The translations under genes were made by a program, and so were the position numbers. From an uncultured Actinomycetes bacterium (GTDB lineage Bacteria; Actinomycetota; Acidimicrobiia; Acidimicrobiales; RAAP-2), in contig CAIKAC010000017.1 in assembly GCA_903825305.1 (NCBI GenBank), positions 62,001 through 126,000 of the forward strand: a stretch of DNA of 64,000 nt, read 5' to 3'. Below are positions 51,938 through 61,798 of the stretch, one piece after another. Within the stretch, counting starts at the first letter, position 1. The number at the start of each line of letters is the position of its first letter. Under the pieces are notes generated by a model, which worked only from the letters and a program-made list of their open reading frames with translations, searched no databases and was not told where the DNA came from.

Positions 51938-52255
51938 ATGGCAGATCGTCACCAGTTGACGCCCGAAGAGCGCGCCGCCGCGGTCGCAAAGGCAGTGGCA
52001 TCGAGGCGTGTTCGCGCTGAGGTCAAGCGCAAGATCAAAACCCGTCAGCTGAGTTTGAGCGAAGTACTGGCTATCGCAGAACGCGATGAAGCTATCGCCT
52101 CAATGAGGGTCATCACCTTGCTTGAGTCACTGCCAGCTTTGGGCAAGATTAAGGCCAAGCGTTTGTTGGATCAGGTGGGCATTGCCGAATCGCGTCGCGT
52201 GAAAGGCCTCGGGCCCAAGCAACGAGCAGAGTTGCTCCGAGTCAGTGCCCGCTGA
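51938..52255 (+). CDS. mihF: Actinobacterial integration host factor (mIHF)
   Basis: The 105-aa nucleoid-associated protein has an N-terminal helix (LTPEERAAAVAKAVASRRVRAEVKRKIK in parts, about 5-35) and a helix-two-turn-helix DNA-binding region with LESLPALGKIKAKRLLDQVGI (about 64-84). This is the family defined in Mycobacterium and Streptomyces, unrelated to HU-type IHF, and it sits before gmk as in many Actinobacteria. gmk overlaps its end by 11 nt. Confidence 0.93.
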   Translation: MADRHQLTPEERAAAVAKAVASRRVRAEVKRKIKTRQLSLSEVLAIAERDEAIASMRVITLLESLPALGKIKAKRLLDQVGIAESRRVKGLGPKQRAELLRVSAR

Positions 52256-52799
52256 ACCACTCATCATCGTGCTCATCGGCCCGGGTGGAACGGGCAAGGG
52301 TACGGTCGCTGAGCGCTTGCTCGATGCCGATGAGGCCCTTTGGCTGTCGCGCAGTTGGACGACGCGAAGCCCCCGAGAGGGCGAAGCAGCCGATGCCTAT
52401 GTATTTGTTGATCGCGAAGAATTCGAGGCCCATGTCCAGCGGGGTGGATTCTTGGAGTGGGCAGAGTTTTTGGGCAATTGCTACGGCACCCCCGTACCTC
52501 AGCCCCCCGAAGGGCATGACGTTTTGCTGGAAATTGAACTCGAGGGGGCCATACAGGTGCTCGAGCGGCGTCCCGATGCTGTCGTCATTTTGCTCGCTCC
52601 ACCTTCAGAAGAGGCCCAAGCCGCACGGCTTCGAGGGAGGGGCGACCCCGAGGAACACGTGGTCAAACGGGTGGCTAAAGGCCGAGAAGAACTGGCTCGA
52701 GGGCAAGAAATTGCCCACCATGTGGTGGTGAATCACGAGGTCGAGCAAGCAGTTGCCGAAGTGCTCGGTATACTGGATGCCCGTCGCCAAGATCGCTAA
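52245..52799 (+). CDS. gmk: Guanylate kinase
   Basis: The 184-aa kinase phosphorylates GMP. The P-loop GPGGTGKGTV (about 12-21), SRSWTTRSPREGE (about 35-47) and GNCYGTP (about 81-87) for GMP binding, and DVLLEIELEGA (about 94-104) are present. In the P-loop, Thr replaces the usual Ser (GPSGAGKGT). GTG 52245 starts inside mihF. It precedes rpoZ, a common association. Confidence 0.94.
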   Translation: MPAEPLIIVLIGPGGTGKGTVAERLLDADEALWLSRSWTTRSPREGEAADAYVFVDREEFEAHVQRGGFLEWAEFLGNCYGTPVPQPPEGHDVLLEIELEGAIQVLERRPDAVVILLAPPSEEAQAARLRGRGDPEEHVVKRVAKGREELARGQEIAHHVVVNHEVEQAVAEVLGILDARRQDR

Positions 52800-52833
52800 C
52801 GCTTGGCACCGCCAACCGAGGAGTAACCCACCC

Positions 52834-53217
52834 ATGTCCACCAAGCGCATGACCCTTATGGACCCTCCCATCGAGGAGCTCCTTGACAAGGTTGACTCCA
52901 AGTTCACGCTCGTTACCCTGGGCGCCAAGCGCGCACGAGAAATCAATGCCTACTACCAGGGCCTTGGTGACGTGTTGGGCCGCGTGGTACCTCCTCAGGT
53001 TTCGAGTAGCTCTTCCAAGCCTTTGACAATCTCCTTCGAAGAAATTGCCGCATCGAAGGTGGAATACCACCGTCCTGACGCTGAAGAGCTCGCAGCAGAA
53101 GCCGCCGCGGCCGCTGATGCCGAAGACTTTGGCTTCTTGAACCCCTTCGACGTCGTGGAAACGACGATCACCGTCGCTGGTGACGCTCCGGTCATCCCCA
53201 GCGACGACGCCAGCTGA
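52834..53217 (+). CDS. rpoZ: RNA polymerase omega subunit
   Basis: The 127-aa product starts at ATG 52834, preceded by GAGGAG. The conserved core is MDPPIEELLDKVDSKFTLVTLGAKRAREINAYY (in parts, about 8-42), and ISFEEIAASKVEY follows. An acidic Ala-rich tail of about 45 residues (AEELAAEAAAAADAEDFG) extends beyond the typical length. Omega aids assembly of the beta-prime subunit. Confidence 0.95.
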   Translation: MSTKRMTLMDPPIEELLDKVDSKFTLVTLGAKRAREINAYYQGLGDVLGRVVPPQVSSSSSKPLTISFEEIAASKVEYHRPDAEELAAEAAAAADAEDFGFLNPFDVVETTITVAGDAPVIPSDDAS

Positions 53218-53237
53218 TTTAGCGCGGCGCGTTTGTC

Positions 53238-54437
53238 ATGAGCGAGACCTCGAGGTTCGTAGTCCTCGGTGTCTCTGGCGGTATTGCCGCGTACAAAGCT
53301 GTTGAGGTCTGCCGGCGACTCATTGATGAGGGCTGCCACGTGGCGCCGATTCTCACCCAAGAAGCCACCCGCTTCGTGGGAGCCATCACCTTCTCGGCGT
53401 TAGCGTCAGAGCCTGCGCAAACCGAGCTCTATGACGTCAAGAGTCGCATCCCACACACCAGGCTGGGTCAAGAGGCAGCCGTCATTGTTATTGCTCCTGC
53501 CACCGCCAATGTGGTGGCCAAGATCGCCCACGGCATCGCCGACGATCTCTTGACCAATACGGTGCTGGCTTCACGCGCCCAACTTGTCTTGGCCCCAGCG
53601 ATGCACACGGAAATGTGGGAGAACGCTGCGGTAAAGGCGAACATCGAAATCTTGCGGTCGCGAGGCGTCATCATTGTGGACCCCGAAGCGGGGCGATTGG
53701 CCGGTGGTGATGTCGGTGTTGGTCGACTCGCCGATCCCGAGCGCATCGTGAAGGCCGTGTGTTCGGCACTGGGTAATCCGTTACGCGACTTCGCGGGTCG
53801 CCATGTGGTGGTGAGTGCCGGCGGAACCCGAGAAGCCATTGACCCCGTGCGCTTTCTCTCCAATCGATCGTCAGGCAAGCAGGGCCATGCCATCGCCAAT
53901 GCCGCTTCTCGCCGGGGGGCTCGGGTCACGCTCGTGACGGCGGCTTCGCCTCAGGGAATTGATCAGGGCATTGACATTGTGCGAGTCGATACCGCCGAGG
54001 AAATGGATCATGCCATTCGAGAGGCAGGCGGTGATGCCGATGCCATCATCATGGCGGCCGCGGTGGCGGATTTTCGCCCCGTGAACCCTCAAGACTCGAA
54101 AATCAAACGAGATCAGGGGATTCCCGTCATCGAACTTGAACCAACGGTTGACATCTTGGCGCGATGCGTTGAACAGCGTCAGCCAGGCCAAGTCATCGTG
54201 GGATTTGCCGCCGAGACCAATGATGCGCTGGAGCATGGTCGGGCAAAGCTAGATCGCAAAGGTTGTGACCTTCTGGTGGTCAATGATGTGAGCGAGCCAG
54301 GGGTCGGCTTTGACCACGAAACCAATGCCGTGGTGATTTTGGAGGCGGGCGAGCAAGATATCTCGACCGGATTGACGTCAAAAGACGCCGTTGCCGATGC
54401 TCTGCTAGATAGAGTTGGGCGCCGCTTGGCACACTAG
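53238..54437 (+). CDS. coaBC: Bifunctional phosphopantothenoylcysteine decarboxylase / synthetase
   Basis: The 399-aa product makes 4'-phosphopantetheine for coenzyme A. The FMN decarboxylase domain (about 1-175) has GVSGGIAAYKAVEVCRRL, the active His in RIPHTRLGQ (about His75), APATANVVAKIAHG and APAMHTEMW. The synthetase domain (about 185-395) opens with VVSAGGTREAIDPVRFLSN and has SSGKQG. It lies 20 nt after rpoZ, the usual order gmk-rpoZ-coaBC-metK-priA. Confidence 0.97.
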   Translation: MSETSRFVVLGVSGGIAAYKAVEVCRRLIDEGCHVAPILTQEATRFVGAITFSALASEPAQTELYDVKSRIPHTRLGQEAAVIVIAPATANVVAKIAHGIADDLLTNTVLASRAQLVLAPAMHTEMWENAAVKANIEILRSRGVIIVDPEAGRLAGGDVGVGRLADPERIVKAVCSALGNPLRDFAGRHVVVSAGGTREAIDPVRFLSNRSSGKQGHAIANAASRRGARVTLVTAASPQGIDQGIDIVRVDTAEEMDHAIREAGGDADAIIMAAAVADFRPVNPQDSKIKRDQGIPVIELEPTVDILARCVEQRQPGQVIVGFAAETNDALEHGRAKLDRKGCDLLVVNDVSEPGVGFDHETNAVVILEAGEQDISTGLTSKDAVADALLDRVGRRLAH

Positions 54438-54455
54438 GGAAGGAGATCCCACGAC

Positions 54456-55652
54456 ATGAGTGTTCGTCATACTTTTACCTCGGAATCGGTAACCGAAGGC
54501 CACCCCGACAAGATGGCCGACCAGATTTCTGATGGAGTGCTCGATGCGATTCTGGAGCAAGATCCTGATAGCCGCGTCGCCTGTGAGACCTTGTTGACCA
54601 CCGGGCTCGTGGTGGTGGCAGGAGAATTGCGCACTAAGGCCCAAATCAACGTCACCGATATCGTTCGCGAAACCGTCAATGCCATTGGCTACGACGACGA
54701 TGCCAAGGGGCTCAACGGCGATACCTGCGGGGTCCTCGTGGCCCTCGGCAAGCAGTCGCCCGACATTGCAGCCGGTGTGGACCTCGCTCTCGAGCAGCGC
54801 TCAGGCAGTGGCGGAGAAGATCAACTCAACCTCCAAGGTGCCGGCGACCAAGGCATGATGTTCGGTTTCGCATGCAACGAGACTCCTGATCTCATGCCCC
54901 TGCCGATTTGGCTGAGCCACCGCTTGGCTCAGCGACTCGCCCAGGTGCGGCGAAGTGGCCAGCTTGGATACCTGCGCCCTGACGGCAAGGTGCAGGTGAG
55001 CGTGATCTACGAAGACGGCAATCCCGTGGCTATCGACACGGTCTTGATTAGCTCTCAGCATGCGCCTGGGGTGAGTCTCGAGGAAACCTTGAAGCCCGAC
55101 CTCATCGCCGAAGTCATCAATCCCTTGCTGCCGAGCAATCTCGACACCTCGAACGTTCGAATTCTCGTGAACCCAACGGGCATCTTCGAAATTGGTGGCC
55201 CTCAAGGAGATGCTGGATTGACGGGACGAAAGATCATCGTCGATACCTACGGCGGATTCGCTCGACATGGTGGAGGCGCCTTCTCGGGCAAAGACCCCTC
55301 CAAGGTTGACCGTTCAGCGGCATACGCTGCGCGCTGGGTGGCCAAAAATGTGGTGGCCTCTGGTGCGGCGGCAAAGTGCGAAGTGCAAGTTGCCTATGCC
55401 ATTGGTGTGGCTCATCCCGTGTCGTTGCTTGTGGAAACCTTTGGCACCTCGACGGTCGATGAAGACAAGATCTTGGCTGCAGTTAACGAACATTTCGACC
55501 TCCGCCCAGCTGCGATCGAGCGTGATCTTGAATTGCGTCGGCCGATTTACAAGAAGACTGCCTCCTATGGCCACTTCGGTCGAAGTGAACCTGAATTCAC
55601 CTGGGAGCAGACGTCACGCGCTGACGATCTGCGTCGCAGCTTGGGTCTCTAA
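54456..55652 (+). CDS. metK: S-adenosylmethionine synthetase
   Basis: The 398-aa enzyme joins methionine and [15 protein letters not shown] (about 15-26), [10 protein letters not shown] (about 128-137) and [19 protein letters not shown] (about 269-287) carry the ATP, metal and phosphate residues. AAGGAGAT lies upstream of ATG 54456. No SAM riboswitch fits in the 18-nt gap. Confidence 0.98.
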   Translation: MSVRHTFTSESVTEGHPDKMADQISDGVLDAILEQDPDSRVACETLLTTGLVVVAGELRTKAQINVTDIVRETVNAIGYDDDAKGLNGDTCGVLVALGKQSPDIAAGVDLALEQRSGSGGEDQLNLQGAGDQGMMFGFACNETPDLMPLPIWLSHRLAQRLAQVRRSGQLGYLRPDGKVQVSVIYEDGNPVAIDTVLISSQHAPGVSLEETLKPDLIAEVINPLLPSNLDTSNVRILVNPTGIFEIGGPQGDAGLTGRKIIVDTYGGFARHGGGAFSGKDPSKVDRSAAYAARWVAKNVVASGAAAKCEVQVAYAIGVAHPVSLLVETFGTSTVDEDKILAAVNEHFDLRPAAIERDLELRRPIYKKTASYGHFGRSEPEFTWEQTSRADDLRRSLGL

Positions 55653-55660
55653 TCGAAGCG

Positions 55661-57442
55661 GTGGCGGACAATTCAGACGAGGTCATCGTCTCGGTCGTAA
55701 CCTCCGTCGCTCCGCTATCTAAGGCACTGAGTTACCGGGTCCCCGAAAGTTTTCGTGGGCCCACGTCGATTGGCTCTCGCGTTGCCGTTCCCCTCCATGG
55801 AAGAACGGTAACGGGGTGGATCGTTGGTGAAGAGGCCAACGATCAGCTTGAGGCCCAGCAACTCAAGTCCCTAACGCGAAGCCAGGGTTATGGACCGCCA
55901 GAATCGCTCGTTGACCTCTGTCGCTTTGCAGCGTGGCGTTGGGCGGGCTCCCTTGCTCATTTCCTGTCTGCGGCATCTCCCGCCACCATTGTTGCTTCGC
56001 TTCCTGACGCACCAAAGCAGGTGATGGTGGAGGTACCGGATTCTGCCCTGGGTCGGTGCTTTGGAGCTTTGCAACCCGGAGACATCGTGTTAGGGGAACT
56101 TGGCCCAGCACATGATCCCTTTGATGTGGTCTTGGGGGCCGTGGCCGCGTGCGCCAATGACGACCAGGGTGGCTCGCTCTTGGTGATGGTTCCCTCTAAG
56201 GGCTATGCAAAGCGTTTGAGTGGTCGACTTGCCCGGCGAGGCGTGCGCTGCGTGGAGGTAAACGACGCATGGGATGCGGCCCGTTCTGGTTGGCCCGTCG
56301 TGGTTGGCACACGCAACGTAGCCTTTGCACCCGTTCCTCGCGTTGCTGGGGCTGTGGTTCTTGACGCTGAAGATCCAGCCTTGATTTCTTCGGCGGCGCC
56401 AACTGTCTCTGGACTTGAAGTTCTGGCTGAACGGGTGCGTAGAGATCAAGGACGCATGGTGGCGCTGTCACCAGTTCCGCACGCACGCCTGCTCGACGGT
56501 CGGGTTCCGATCAAGGTTGCTGAACCCCCCGAGCGAGAGGGGTGGGCGACGCCCATCATCGTGAACCGCCAAGGAGGGGATCCACGGTTGGGCTGGATCT
56601 CTCAAGAATTAGTTGCTGCAGCCCGTGATGCACTCGAGCACCAACACAGTGGCGTGGCTGGCGTGTGCGTCATCAATCGAAAAGGTCGGGCCAAGTTGCT
56701 TGTTTGCAAACGCTGCGACACCGTAGCTCGTTGTGCCAACTGTGAAGCGGCGGTGAGCTTGGGCGACACCTTGGTCTGTCCACGTTGTGGCGCCACGCAA
56801 CCAAGTGTTTGCAAAAGCTGTGGTTCGATGAGTTTTAAGCAACTGCGATTGGGAACCCAACGCTTGGCAGAAGAGTTCGGTGCCCTCCTTGGTGTTCCCT
56901 GCGGTGAAGTAACGGCTGAGACCAAAGAATTGGATCCCAAGGCTCGCTTCCTCGTGGGAACCGAAGCCGTGCTCTATCGACTCAGAACTACTTCACTGGT
57001 TGGATTTGTTGATATCGATCACCACCTCTTGGCGTCAAGAGCGAGCGCAGAGATCGATGCGCTGCGCTTACTGGCCCGAGCGAGTCGCCTTGTTGGTGGC
57101 CGAGGCGCGATGCAGCGCGGACGCGTGCTCGTGCAGACCCGGCTCGAAGAACATCGAGTCTTTGACGCGTTGAAAAAGGGCGATCCAACCCCGGTATTGA
57201 ACGCTGATCGAGACCTTCGAGCGCAGTTGCAGTTGCCGCCGTTTCGCGCCATGGCTGCCATTAGTGGGGCTGGGCAACAAGAACTGTGCGCCGCCCTCGA
57301 AGCGCTGGGGGCTGACGTGATCACCATGGAGGACCATGCCGTGGTCGTGGGAGACAATCACGAGGTCTTGTGCACCTTGCTCGAACAAGCTGGCCGGCCG
57401 AAGGCTCGTGTTCGAGTGGCCCTTGACCCGGAAGAGGTCTGA
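55661..57442 (+). CDS. priA: PriA-like primosomal protein lacking helicase motifs
   Basis: The 593-aa product has the PriA 3'-DNA-binding domain (about 1-110), a helicase-like region and the paired zinc sites (CKRC...CANC...CPRC...CKSC, about 349-390). The Walker A GSGKT is absent (the region reads ELGPAHDPF) and the DEEH box is LDAED (about 228-232). This matches the actinobacterial form thought to lack helicase activity, so it probably loads or marks restart sites. GTG 55661 starts 8 nt after metK. Confidence 0.88.
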   Translation: MADNSDEVIVSVVTSVAPLSKALSYRVPESFRGPTSIGSRVAVPLHGRTVTGWIVGEEANDQLEAQQLKSLTRSQGYGPPESLVDLCRFAAWRWAGSLAHFLSAASPATIVASLPDAPKQVMVEVPDSALGRCFGALQPGDIVLGELGPAHDPFDVVLGAVAACANDDQGGSLLVMVPSKGYAKRLSGRLARRGVRCVEVNDAWDAARSGWPVVVGTRNVAFAPVPRVAGAVVLDAEDPALISSAAPTVSGLEVLAERVRRDQGRMVALSPVPHARLLDGRVPIKVAEPPEREGWATPIIVNRQGGDPRLGWISQELVAAARDALEHQHSGVAGVCVINRKGRAKLLVCKRCDTVARCANCEAAVSLGDTLVCPRCGATQPSVCKSCGSMSFKQLRLGTQRLAEEFGALLGVPCGEVTAETKELDPKARFLVGTEAVLYRLRTTSLVGFVDIDHHLLASRASAEIDALRLLARASRLVGGRGAMQRGRVLVQTRLEEHRVFDALKKGDPTPVLNADRDLRAQLQLPPFRAMAAISGAGQQELCAALEALGADVITMEDHAVVVGDNHEVLCTLLEQAGRPKARVRVALDPEEV

Positions 57443-57452
57443 TCGGGACCGC

Positions 57453-57458
57453 TATCCT
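57453..57458 (+). promoter_or_regulatory. Candidate -10 box (TATCCT) for leaderless def
   Basis: TATCCT is followed by exactly 6 nt and the def GTG at 57465. The AAGGGG between them overlaps the start region and would be too close to act as a standard ribosome binding site. Confidence 0.45.
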
Positions 57459-57464
57459 GAAGGG

Positions 57465-57995
57465 GTGACTGCTTTTCCTGTTCGGCTCTATGGTGATCCC
57501 GTGTTGAAGGTGGCCACCCAAGAGGTGACCGACATTGATGGGAAAATTGCCTCCTTGGTCGACACGATGATTGAGACCATGTACGAGGCGAATGGCGTAG
57601 GCCTGGCAGCCAATCAGATTGGCGTGTCCAAGTCGGTATTTGTCTACGACATTGGAGATGGACCCATCACCATCGTGAATCCCAAGATTGTGGAATCCGA
57701 CGGCGAGTGGACCTTCGAAGAAGGGTGTCTCTCGGTACCTGGACTCTCGTGGGAGATCACAAGGCCCAACGCGATTCACTTGGTGGGCCTCGACCTCGAT
57801 GGCAATGAGATTTCTATTGAGACGGATGAGTACGAGGGTCGCGTCTTTCAACATGAGCTAGACCACCTCAACGGCGTGGTGTTGTTAGAGCGCCTCGATG
57901 ATGATCAGCGAGCAGAAGCGAAAAAGATTTTGCGCAAACGAGCGGAAGCGCAAAGCGTTCGTGAATCAGGCGGCCTGCGCGGCTTGTTCTCTTAG
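57465..57995 (+). CDS. def: Peptide deformylase
   Basis: The 176-aa metallopeptidase removes formyl from nascent chains. Its three motifs are GVGLAANQIG (about 43-52), EEGCLSVPG (about 86-94; Cys metal ligand) and QHELDHLNG (about 129-137; two His ligands and Glu). The GTG at 57465 is chosen because the family starts near FPVRLYGDPVL; the longer frame overlaps priA. fmt, the formylating partner, starts 5 nt downstream. Confidence 0.96.
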   Translation: MTAFPVRLYGDPVLKVATQEVTDIDGKIASLVDTMIETMYEANGVGLAANQIGVSKSVFVYDIGDGPITIVNPKIVESDGEWTFEEGCLSVPGLSWEITRPNAIHLVGLDLDGNEISIETDEYEGRVFQHELDHLNGVVLLERLDDDQRAEAKKILRKRAEAQSVRESGGLRGLFS

Positions 57996-58000
57996 GGCTC

Positions 58001-58885
58001 ATGGCCCGAATCGCGTTTCTCGGGACCCCCGCATTGGCGGTTACCACCCTGAAGGGTCTTGTCGATGCCGGCCACGACCTTGCCATCGTGATTACCCGCC
58101 CCGATGCCAAACGAGGGCGTGGGGGAGCGCTGAGTCCTTCGCCGGTCAAGCAATGGGCGCTCGATCACGGCCTGGTGGTGAGTCATGATCTTGGCGACCT
58201 TGACGGACTCGACATAGATCTCGGGGTGGTGGTGGCCTATGGAGCGCTGTTGCCCGGCTCATTGGTCGATGCCATCCCCATGCTCAATATTCACTTTTCC
58301 GAACTGCCTCGCTGGCGAGGTGCGGCACCAGTTGAACGAGCCATTTTGGCGGGCGATGAAGACATTGGCGTCTGCATTATGCGCATCGTCGAAGAACTTG
58401 ACGCTGGGGCGGTGTATGCACGCGCAAGCGTGAGCAGCGGGGAGAAGAGTTTGCAGCAGCTTTGGAATGAATTGAGTGAGCTCGGCACTGAGTTGCTGTG
58501 TGAGCTTCTCAAGAGCGGTGATCTCAATCAGATGGAGACCCACGAGCAAGTTGGCGAGATCTCCTATGCCAAAAAAGTGACCGCCGAAGATCTCCACCTC
58601 GATTTTGAGACATCAAGTGAACAACTGCTGCGCCAAATTCGCTTAGGCAAAGCATGGTCCCGAGCCGGTGGCGAACGGGTAGTTATTCACCAGGCCCGAA
58701 GGGGCGACGTGCATGATCTCGCGCCCGGCTACCTTGCTGGGACCACCGTAGGAACTCGTGACGGTTCCTTGGTCTTGCTTGAAGTTCAGCCAGCGGGAAA
58801 ACGAGCCATGGATGCACGCGACTGGCGCCGAGGCAGCGGGGCCTCAATTGATCGTTTCGACCCGATTACGCCGATGGGGTTCTAG
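58001..58885 (+). CDS. fmt: Methionyl-tRNA formyltransferase
   Basis: The 294-aa enzyme formylates initiator Met-tRNA with 10-formyl-THF. The N-terminal catalytic domain has FLGTPALAV and LNIHFSELPRWRGAAPVERAIL (in parts, about 94-116, with catalytic Asn and His), followed by the Asp in EELDAGAV. A C-terminal tRNA-binding OB domain lies at about 205-290. The rsmB gene that often follows fmt is missing; rpe comes next. Confidence 0.96.
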   Translation: MARIAFLGTPALAVTTLKGLVDAGHDLAIVITRPDAKRGRGGALSPSPVKQWALDHGLVVSHDLGDLDGLDIDLGVVVAYGALLPGSLVDAIPMLNIHFSELPRWRGAAPVERAILAGDEDIGVCIMRIVEELDAGAVYARASVSSGEKSLQQLWNELSELGTELLCELLKSGDLNQMETHEQVGEISYAKKVTAEDLHLDFETSSEQLLRQIRLGKAWSRAGGERVVIHQARRGDVHDLAPGYLAGTTVGTRDGSLVLLEVQPAGKRAMDARDWRRGSGASIDRFDPITPMGF

Positions 58886-58888
58886 GCT
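58883..58888 (+). promoter_or_regulatory. Candidate -10 box (TAGGCT) for rpe, overlapping the fmt stop
   Basis: TAGGCT begins with the fmt TAG stop codon and ends 7 nt before the rpe GTG at 58896. Confidence 0.4.
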
Positions 58889-58895
58889 GAATCTC

Positions 58896-59585
58896 GTGAG
58901 CACGCGACCTTCCAAGCATGATGCAGGGCCTCTTGGGGACATCAAGATTGCCCCATCGATATTGGCCTGCGACTTTGCCCGACTCATCGATCACATTGAT
59001 GAGGTGGGATCTGAGGCTGATTGGCTTCATGTCGATGTCATGGATGGGCACTTTGTGCCCAATATCTCGATTGGACCTCCAGTAGTTGCTTCGCTCTCCA
59101 AGCACACGGACGCGTTTTTGGACTGTCACCTCATGATTACGGACCCGGATGCCTATCTTGAGGCCTTCGCCAAGGCTGGAGCTTCCAGCGTCACGGTACA
59201 TGTTGAAATTGGTGACCTTCACGCCACCATCGCCCTCGCGCGAGCGCTAGGACTGCGCGTCGGGGTGGCTGCGAATCCCGATTCACCTTTTGAGATGATT
59301 GAGCCATATCTCGGTCTCGTCGATCTCGTGCTCTGCATGACGGTGTTTCCTGGCTTTGGCGGCCAATCATTCATTCCCGACGTCTTGCCCAAAATCGCGC
59401 AAGTTCGAGCTGCGATCGACAAGGCGGGATACGCCTGCGAGGTGGAAGTCGACGGTGGGATCGATCTCGCGACCACCACCCAAGCGGTTGAGGCTGGCGC
59501 GACAGTACTCGTTGCGGGGAGCGCGATCTTTGGTGCAGAGAATCCCAAAGATGCTGCTGCGGCACTGCGCGCGAAAGCGCTCTAG
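58896..59585 (+). CDS. rpe: Ribulose-phosphate 3-epimerase
   Basis: The 229-aa TIM-barrel enzyme interconverts ribulose 5-phosphate and xylulose 5-phosphate. APSILACDFARL (about 19-30), WLHVDVMDGHFVPNISIGP (about 44-62), VFPGFGGQSF (about 150-159) and VEVDGGID (about 183-190) carry metal and phosphate ligands. The GTG at 58896 is just past the fmt stop. Its product ribulose 5-phosphate is a substrate of RibB, encoded two genes on. Confidence 0.96.
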   Translation: MSTRPSKHDAGPLGDIKIAPSILACDFARLIDHIDEVGSEADWLHVDVMDGHFVPNISIGPPVVASLSKHTDAFLDCHLMITDPDAYLEAFAKAGASSVTVHVEIGDLHATIALARALGLRVGVAANPDSPFEMIEPYLGLVDLVLCMTVFPGFGGQSFIPDVLPKIAQVRAAIDKAGYACEVEVDGGIDLATTTQAVEAGATVLVAGSAIFGAENPKDAAAALRAKAL

Positions 59586-59588
59586 CCC

Positions 59589-60578
59589 ATGACGGATCTC
59601 ATCGCGCGGGCGATGGACCGAGCGATCGCACTCGGTGATGCAGTTCGAGGGACGACGGGGGACAACCCTTGGGTGGGTTGTGTGATCCTCGACCAATCAG
59701 GTGAGATCATCGGTGAGGGCGCTACCCAAGCCCCAGGACAAGCGCACGCTGAAGTCATGGCACTTGCCCAGGCCGGCGACAGGGCCCAGGGGGCAACGGC
59801 GGTCGTCACTCTGGAGCCTTGTTCCCACGTTGGGCGCACGCCTGCATGCGTTGAAGCTCTGATCGAAGCTGGCGTCTCGTCTGTGTTGTACGCCATTGAG
59901 GACCCTGACCAACGAGTTGGCGGCACCGGGGCTGCAGCGCTTCGTGGTGCTGGTATCGACGTAGCAGCAGGGGTGCGCGCACGCGAAGTCAGCGAGCAAC
60001 TTGCTCCCTATCTCCACCATCGGCGAACGGGACGACCACTTGTGGTCCTCAAGATGGCCTCGACACTCGATGGAAGAACTGCTGCTGCTGATGGCACATC
60101 GAAGTGGGTCACCAGCGAAGAAGCCCGTGCCGATGTTGCTAATTTGCGAGCGCGCAGCGATGCCATCATTGTGGGTGCGGGAACGGTGCGAAGCGACGAC
60201 CCCTTGCTGACGGCGCGGACAACGCCTGAGCCCGTGCGTCAACCGCAGCGCATTGTGCTCGGGGCTATCCCCGAGGGGGCTCGCGTTCTACCTGCTCGTA
60301 GCTACGAAGGCGATCTCGCAGCGCTGATCGATGAATTGGGCCAATCGGGGGTACTTCAAGTCCTGATTGAAGGCGGAGCGAGCGTCGCCCAGGCCTTTAT
60401 TGAAGCAAACTTGGTAGATCGAGTCGTGCTCTACCTTGCACCTGCCATCATGGGAGGTGACGATGGAGCACCGGTCCTGCGCGGTCATGGTGCTCCGACG
60501 ATCGACGCAATGAAGCGTGGCCGGTTGATTTCGGCAGTTCAGGTCGGAGATGACCTACGAGTGGAGGTAGCCCTGTAA
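59589..60578 (+). CDS. ribD: Bifunctional riboflavin biosynthesis deaminase/reductase
   Basis: The 329-aa product has an N-terminal zinc deaminase domain (HAEVMAL about 50-56, PCSHVGRTPAC about 76-86) and a C-terminal DHFR-like reductase domain (LKMASTLDGRTAAADGTSKWV about 154-174). It converts the GTP-derived pyrimidine to ARP-phosphate. No FMN riboswitch precedes it: the gap after rpe is 3 nt. The stop overlaps the ribBA ATG by one base. Confidence 0.96.
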   Translation: MTDLIARAMDRAIALGDAVRGTTGDNPWVGCVILDQSGEIIGEGATQAPGQAHAEVMALAQAGDRAQGATAVVTLEPCSHVGRTPACVEALIEAGVSSVLYAIEDPDQRVGGTGAAALRGAGIDVAAGVRAREVSEQLAPYLHHRRTGRPLVVLKMASTLDGRTAAADGTSKWVTSEEARADVANLRARSDAIIVGAGTVRSDDPLLTARTTPEPVRQPQRIVLGAIPEGARVLPARSYEGDLAALIDELGQSGVLQVLIEGGASVAQAFIEANLVDRVVLYLAPAIMGGDDGAPVLRGHGAPTIDAMKRGRLISAVQVGDDLRVEVAL

Positions 60579-61798
60579 TGCCGATGTCATCAATTGAAGA
60601 GGCGATCCAAGCTATTGCCGATAAGCGCATTGTCATTGTGGTGGACGATGAAGATCGCGAGAATGAGGGCGATCTCATCATGGCTGCCGAAGCGGCGACG
60701 CCAGAGAACATCGCGTTCTTCTTGGCCCACACCTCAGGCGTGATTTGCACCCCCTTGCTCGACACGCGAGCCGACGAGCTTGACTTGCCGCTCATGGTTT
60801 CAGCAAACACTGAATCGCAGCGCACCGCATTCACGGTGAGCGTCGACTATCGCCACGGGACGACGACGGGTATTTCAGCGGCCGACCGAGCCGCCACGAT
60901 TCGCTCACTTATTGATCCAGATACCAAGCCAACTGATCTCAATCGCCCTGGGCATATCTTCCCGTTGCGCTACCGCGAGGGCGGAGTGCTGAAGCGCGCC
61001 GGTCACACCGAAGCCACCGTTGACTTGGCTCGCTTGGCGGGCTTGGCACCCTCGGGTGTGTTGTGTGAAGTCGTGACCAAAGATAAATCCGACATGGCTC
61101 GCTTGCCGGAGTTGGAAATCTTCGCCCAAGAGCACGGCCTGCCGCTCATCTCGATTGCTGATCTGATTCGCTATCGGCGCCAACACGAAAAGCTCGTTGA
61201 GAGAATTTCAGAAGCGACGATCCCAACTGAGCACGGTGACTTCCAAGCAGTCGTCTTTGAGTCGGTCCTTGATGGAGAGCAGCACGTCGCCCTCATCAAG
61301 GGCGACATCGAAGGCGCTGAAGACCTCTTGGTGCGAGTTCACTCCGAATGCCTCACGGGCGATGCCTTTGGCTCGCTGCGCTGCGATTGTGGCCCTCAGC
61401 TGCATGCCGCGATGGATCGCGTTTCCCAAGAAGGCAAGGGCGTCATCGTGTACCTGCGAGGACACGAAGGTCGCGGCATCGGCCTGGGCCATAAGATTCG
61501 CGCCTATCAACTCCAAGAACAAGGCCGCGACACCGTCGATGCCAACACTGACCTCGGCTTGCCCGTCGACAGTCGTGAATATGGCATTGGCGCTCAGATT
61601 TTGAATGAGCTTGGTGTCACCACGATGCGTCTCATGACCAACAATCCAGCCAAGTACGGCGGCTTGGAGGGCTTTGGTTTGAACATCACGAGTCGCGTTC
61701 CCTTGGAGTCGAACCCGACCCCGCAGAACATTGAATACTTGCGAACTAAGAAAGAGCGCATGGGTCACTTGCTGGAGGGTCTCGATGACATCGTCTGA
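60578..61798 (+). CDS. ribBA: Bifunctional DHBP synthase / GTP cyclohydrolase II
   Basis: The 406-aa product supplies both riboflavin precursors. The N-terminal DHBP synthase has [16 protein letters not shown] (about 23-38) and [12 protein letters not shown]. The C-terminal cyclohydrolase II has the zinc site [15 protein letters not shown] (about 249-263), [14 protein letters not shown] and MTNNPAKY. ribH overlaps its end by 14 nt. The riboflavin synthase gene ribE, usually found in this cluster, is absent. Confidence 0.97.
   Translation: MPMSSIEEAIQAIADKRIVIVVDDEDRENEGDLIMAAEAATPENIAFFLAHTSGVICTPLLDTRADELDLPLMVSANTESQRTAFTVSVDYRHGTTTGISAADRAATIRSLIDPDTKPTDLNRPGHIFPLRYREGGVLKRAGHTEATVDLARLAGLAPSGVLCEVVTKDKSDMARLPELEIFAQEHGLPLISIADLIRYRRQHEKLVERISEATIPTEHGDFQAVVFESVLDGEQHVALIKGDIEGAEDLLVRVHSECLTGDAFGSLRCDCGPQLHAAMDRVSQEGKGVIVYLRGHEGRGIGLGHKIRAYQLQEQGRDTVDANTDLGLPVDSREYGIGAQILNELGVTTMRLMTNNPAKYGGLEGFGLNITSRVPLESNPTPQNIEYLRTKKERMGHLLEGLDDIV

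Noticed and set aside
57996-59588. FMN riboswitch before the riboflavin genes or SAM riboswitch before metK
   Set aside because: The gaps before ribD (3 nt), ribBA (none) and metK (18 nt) are too small, and no riboswitch core is visible upstream.
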